Part shown: piece after piece, positions 5,764-7,782 of the stretch
Position numbering within the stretch: the first letter of the stretch is position 1
How the letters are laid out: every line of letters starts with the position of its first letter
Assembly (NCBI GenBank): GCA_024641445.1
Contig: JAHEDA010000112.1
Span: 1-7,782, forward strand
From: Gammaproteobacteria bacterium
GTDB lineage: Bacteria > Pseudomonadota > Gammaproteobacteria > UBA6429 > Thiohalophilaceae
Direction of reading: 5' to 3'
Length of the DNA stretch: 7,782 nt
Program-made: the position numbers and the translations under genes
Notes under the pieces: model-generated
Databases searched by the model: none
What the model saw: only the letters and a program-made list of their open reading frames with translations
Told to the model about the DNA's origin: nothing

Positions 5764-6186
5764 CTAGTCGCCGTGATAGTCCTTGCCGTACTTGTGCAGA
5801 TCATTGAGGGTTTCATTATTTAGTGACTGGGTGTCGGTGGGTGGGGGCTTGGATTTAGACGGTTTGTGATCCAGATTTATCTGCCCGGTCTCCATGAATG
5901 GGTTGATCTCCTTATGCCAGTCTGCCCCTGTTTGGCCCAGTGCTACCTCATCACTGTCTTTGTCTGGGCTTAACACCAACGACTCCGTTAGGTCGGGTGT
6001 TAGGGTGTGGTGCACGTTGTGGGGTAGCCGGGAGAAACTTGGATTGCTGCCGGTGTCATGCCAGTCAGCCTCGATAGTTTCCTCATCATGCAGATTTGCT
6101 CCCGGCACAAAAAGGCGGCGTTTTAGAATAATAAGCAGCAGGAGCACAAGAACCAGGATTACGAAAAACAGATTAAGCCACGTCAT
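5764..6186 (-). CDS. Hypothetical single-pass membrane protein with His-rich acidic tail
   Basis: I do not recognise this 140-residue protein. Residues 4-21 form one very hydrophobic helix (rich in Leu, Val and Ile), followed at once by KRR (22-24). This predicts an N-out, C-in topology with a cytoplasmic tail of about 115 residues. The tail is polar, acidic and low in predicted structure, with nine histidines, a PPP stretch near 114, and a repeated motif: ADWH at 40-43 and 88-91, each followed within eight residues by NP. I chose the ATG at 6184-6186 because GGTGA (6192-6196) lies 5 bases before it. An upstream ATG at 6301-6303 would add 39 non-hydrophobic residues in front of the helix and lacks a ribosome site. 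It is on the same strand as sox but separated from soxA by a strong terminator, so it is probably transcribed alone. Function unknown. Confidence 0.65.
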   Translation of the reverse strand: MTWLNLFFVILVLVLLLLIILKRRLFVPGANLHDEETIEADWHDTGSNPSFSRLPHNVHHTLTPDLTESLVLSPDKDSDEVALGQTGADWHKEINPFMETGQINLDHKPSKSKPPPTDTQSLNNETLNDLHKYGKDYHGD

Positions 6187-6378
6187 GCTATTCACCAAAG
6201 GGGCATGCCTCAATTGGTTGCAGTATGGCAAATTTATGACGGGGATGCAGCCATTTGAGATGGATTCTACGGTGACACGCAATTTGGGTATATTCTCTAA
6301 CATAATGATATTTAATAATAAAACTGCAACGCACAGTGCAGGCCAGTATCAATGTTCGCAGCTCGGTAGGTAACAGGT
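6187..6378. other. Non-coding region upstream of the hypothetical membrane-protein gene
   Basis: These 192 bases should hold the promoter for the leftward gene starting at 6186. An AT-rich block lies at 6283-6325, and TTGCAG on the - strand (6329-6324) could be a -35. No -10 at proper spacing is convincing, so I do not call a promoter. No open frame with a ribosome site is seen on either strand. Confidence 0.5.
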
Positions 6379-6409
6379 AAAAAAAAGCCCGGCGAAGCCG
6401 GGCTTTTTT
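6379..6409. terminator. Bidirectional intrinsic terminator after soxA
   Basis: GCCCGGC (6387-6393) and GCCGGGC (6397-6403) form a 7-bp all-GC stem with loop GAA. Six T follow on the + strand (6404-6409), and eight A precede it (6379-6386), giving eight T on the - strand. It lies 20 bases beyond the soxA stop and ends the sox transcript. It would also stop + strand transcription entering sox from the left. Confidence 0.93.
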
Positions 6410-6429
6410 CGGTTCTGCTATTTCGCGGA

Positions 6430-7308
6430 TTACTCGCGGATACCAGGGCCGTTAATGGCAATACCGTTGCTCATGTAGCTCTCGAAGTATTCGAGGGCAA
6501 CATATTCCGGGTGCTGCTTAAACTTCCACTCGTCACCTTCGTTGAGGGGCTTGGCACGGATAGACTTGTTACAGCCACCGTAACGACGCTCAATGGTGCC
6601 AAAGCCGGCGAGGGCATCGGTACCACCCGCTTCCCACTGCTTGCGATAAACCGGGAAGTGGGAGACATGACCAAGGGCTGGGCTCAGCAGATTGGCGCGG
6701 GCCATTCGACCAGAGTTGTAGGCATGACAGTCGGCACACGAGAAGTTGAGCTGGCCACGCTTGGCATAGAAATGTTGTTTACCAAGATTATATGCAGCCA
6801 GTGCACGTTTGTCTTTCGGTACAACAACATTGATCTTTTTGCCGCGAGAGGTGAAGGCCATGTATGCAGTGATGGCTGCAAGCTTGCCCTTCTGGGTAGT
6901 GATTTTCTCGGCCTTCAGGTCGACGCCGTTCTTCTCCAGACAGGTTAGGACATCGCCCTCGAGGGAGTGAACGGTGCCGTCCTTGCTGTTGAAGTAGGGG
7001 TAGTTCTGTTTGATAGCAATTCCGCCATTCTTGAAGCAGCTGCCGACCTTATATTTGGCAAACAGCTTCTTGCCGATATCGATGCCTGGCTCATAGGGAG
7101 GAAACTCCTCCATAGCGGTCCATTCTTCTTTACGTTTGGCATCGATGCCATAGATACCATCTGCAAAGTCCTGCAGTTTCACGCCGGGGAATCTCTTGAA
7201 AAAGAATCCACGGAATGCCTTCAGGTCACTCTCTGGAGAGGCATTTGCCACCATAGGCATCATCCCAAGCAGGGAGAGTGCAGTGGCTGCAACTAGTAAT
7301 TTTTTCAT
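6430..7308 (-). CDS. soxA: Thiosulfate-oxidising cytochrome subunit SoxA, single-haem type
   Basis: SoxA is the catalytic c-type cytochrome subunit of periplasmic SoxAX, which oxidatively joins thiosulfate to the SoxY carrier cysteine. The 292-residue product has a Sec signal peptide (KK at 2-3, hydrophobic to ~21, probable cut after ANA at 23). There is one haem motif, CADCH (Cys191, Cys194, His195). Cys246 in RRYGGCNKSI matches the conserved cysteine that ligates the active-site haem as a persulfide. The N-terminal haem site of two-haem SoxA is absent; Cys91 and Cys123 stand in that region and probably form a disulfide, as in known single-haem SoxA. I start at the ATG at 7306-7308, because AGGAG (7317-7321) lies 8 bases before it and MKKLL begins a normal signal. 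The ATG at 7326 would add six residues. It follows soxZ by 49 bases and is the last gene of the unit. Confidence 0.95.
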   Translation of the reverse strand: MKKLLVAATALSLLGMMPMVANASPESDLKAFRGFFFKRFPGVKLQDFADGIYGIDAKRKEEWTAMEEFPPYEPGIDIGKKLFAKYKVGSCFKNGGIAIKQNYPYFNSKDGTVHSLEGDVLTCLEKNGVDLKAEKITTQKGKLAAITAYMAFTSRGKKINVVVPKDKRALAAYNLGKQHFYAKRGQLNFSCADCHAYNSGRMARANLLSPALGHVSHFPVYRKQWEAGGTDALAGFGTIERRYGGCNKSIRAKPLNEGDEWKFKQHPEYVALEYFESYMSNGIAINGPGIRE

Positions 7309-7316
7309 GTTATAAG

Positions 7317-7321
7317 CTCCT
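7317..7321 (-). promoter_or_regulatory. Shine-Dalgarno site deciding the soxA start
   Basis: AGGAG on the - strand lies 8 bases before the ATG at 7308 and downstream of the alternative ATG at 7326, so it can only serve the shorter form. Confidence 0.8.
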
Positions 7322-7357
7322 ATCATCCTGTTCTTCAGTTGAAGTGCTCAGGCCTGG

Positions 7358-7672
7358 TTAGCTGATCTTGGTCGTCGCAGAGTCTTTCTCACCCTTATTG
7401 TCGACCCAGCTCAACTCGACGGTGTCACCAGCCTTGGCGCCACCGAACTTGAACGACAGGTAGGGGTTTTTGGACACTGCTGCGCCCCACTGTGCGGTCA
7501 TCACGGTGGCACCATTGTGCTTGCAGTCCACCTCGGTGATGTAGTGCGCGGGGATCTTCTCGCCGGTCTTCTTGTCTTTACGCTGACCGGTTTCCATCTC
7601 GTGCGTGATCAGGGCCTTGACCGTGGCTTCTCCACCACTGACGTTGGCGCGGATACGGATTGAATCTGCCAT
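7358..7672 (-). CDS. soxZ: Thiosulfate oxidation carrier subunit SoxZ
   Basis: SoxZ forms the SoxYZ heterodimer, the periplasmic carrier that shuttles covalently bound sulfur intermediates between Sox enzymes. The 104-residue product has normal family length and a beta-rich immunoglobulin-like sequence. Family blocks seen are the opening IRIRANVSGGEATVKALITHEM-type segment, the KIPAHYITEV segment around 39-48, and the NPYLSFKF block in the C-terminal half. It has no signal peptide, as expected: known SoxZ is exported together with SoxY, whose signal is of the Tat type. AGGAGG (7681-7686) lies 8 bases before the ATG, one of the strongest ribosome sites in the window. It starts 22 bases after the soxY stop, so the two are surely co-transcribed and probably translated in matched amounts. 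Confidence 0.95.
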   Translation of the reverse strand: MADSIRIRANVSGGEATVKALITHEMETGQRKDKKTGEKIPAHYITEVDCKHNGATVMTAQWGAAVSKNPYLSFKFGGAKAGDTVELSWVDNKGEKDSATTKIS

Positions 7673-7680
7673 TTTTATTT

Positions 7681-7686
7681 CCTCCT
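7681..7686 (-). promoter_or_regulatory. Consensus Shine-Dalgarno site of soxZ
   Basis: A full AGGAGG on the - strand sits 8 bases before the soxZ ATG, in the 22-base gap after soxY. Such strength fits a carrier subunit needed in quantity. Confidence 0.85.
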
Positions 7687-7694
7687 AGTGTGCC

Positions 7695-7782
7695 TTAACC
7701 GCCGCAACCGCCGATGGTGACCTTGACGTTCTTGCGTGCGCTGAAGGTGCCTTTGCTGGTCTTCACGATCGCGATAACGTCT
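7695..7782 (-). CDS. soxY: Sulfur-carrier protein SoxY, C-terminal 28 residues only
   Basis: Only the end of this gene lies in the window; it continues past base 7782. The last 28 codons before the TAA (7695-7697) end in KVTIGGCGG. This is the SoxY swinging-arm motif GGCGG, whose cysteine carries the thiosulfate-derived sulfur during oxidation. The preceding stretch (IVKTSKGTFSARKNVKV) also fits the end of SoxY. It is followed by soxZ in the usual soxYZ order. The motif and its neighbour make the identification secure despite the short length; the Tat signal expected at the N-terminus cannot be seen here. Confidence 0.93.
   Translation of the reverse strand, partial: DVIAIVKTSKGTFSARKNVKVTIGGCGG

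Noticed and set aside
5894..6373. A 159-codon + strand open frame opposite the hypothetical membrane protein.
   Set aside because: It lacks a ribosome site and its product is an unstructured Ser/Arg-rich sequence. The - strand frame has a clear membrane helix, stop-transfer residues and a ribosome site.
6511..6948. A 145-codon + strand open frame opposite soxA.
   Set aside because: It is fully antisense to a secure soxA reading frame with haem and active-site motifs, and no start signals are evident.
1..7782. CRISPR arrays, transposons or insertion sequences.
   Set aside because: I found no regularly spaced direct repeats, transposase-like frames or terminal inverted repeats with target duplications.

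Overview
The window looks like chromosome from a sulfur-oxidising gammaproteobacterium of intermediate GC content. Two things point there. The order tolB-pal-cpoB-queE-queC is the arrangement known from many Gammaproteobacteria, and a periplasmic thiosulfate-oxidation cluster (soxY-soxZ-soxA) lies nearby. I cannot name the genus from sequence alone.

Left part (1-3981, + strand): the 3' portion of tolB (its beginning lies outside the window), then pal and cpoB, with gaps of under 20 bases. These encode the periplasmic and outer-membrane arm of the Tol-Pal envelope system. They are followed closely by queE and, after a 93-base gap, queC, which make the 7-deazaguanine core of queuosine. This is probably one transcription unit with a possible extra promoter before queC.

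Middle part (3982-5763): a well-formed sigma70-type promoter (4017-4046) drives a YeeE/YedE-family sulfur-compound transporter (4131-5399). Next comes tRNA-Lys(UUU) (5466-5541), whose promoter resembles that of an rRNA gene and is embedded in a perfect inverted repeat. A clean intrinsic terminator follows the tRNA (5557-5581). The rest, up to 5763, is non-coding and holds an 18-base palindrome.

Right part (5764-7782, - strand): a 140-residue single-pass membrane protein of unknown function, a strong bidirectional terminator (6379-6409), then soxA, soxZ and the last 28 codons of soxY, reading leftward. SoxYZ is the carrier on whose terminal GGCGG cysteine the sulfur substrate is held. SoxA is the catalytic subunit of the cytochrome that attaches thiosulfate to that cysteine. 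This SoxA is the single-haem form. The transporter could move thiosulfate or a related compound and so connect functionally to Sox, but it is separately transcribed and that link is inference.

Most of the window is recognisable core or accessory metabolism, and I do not see a clearly new system. The least explained items are the small His-rich membrane protein beside sox, which carries a repeated ADWH...NP motif, and the overlap of a long perfect hairpin with the tRNA-Lys promoter.
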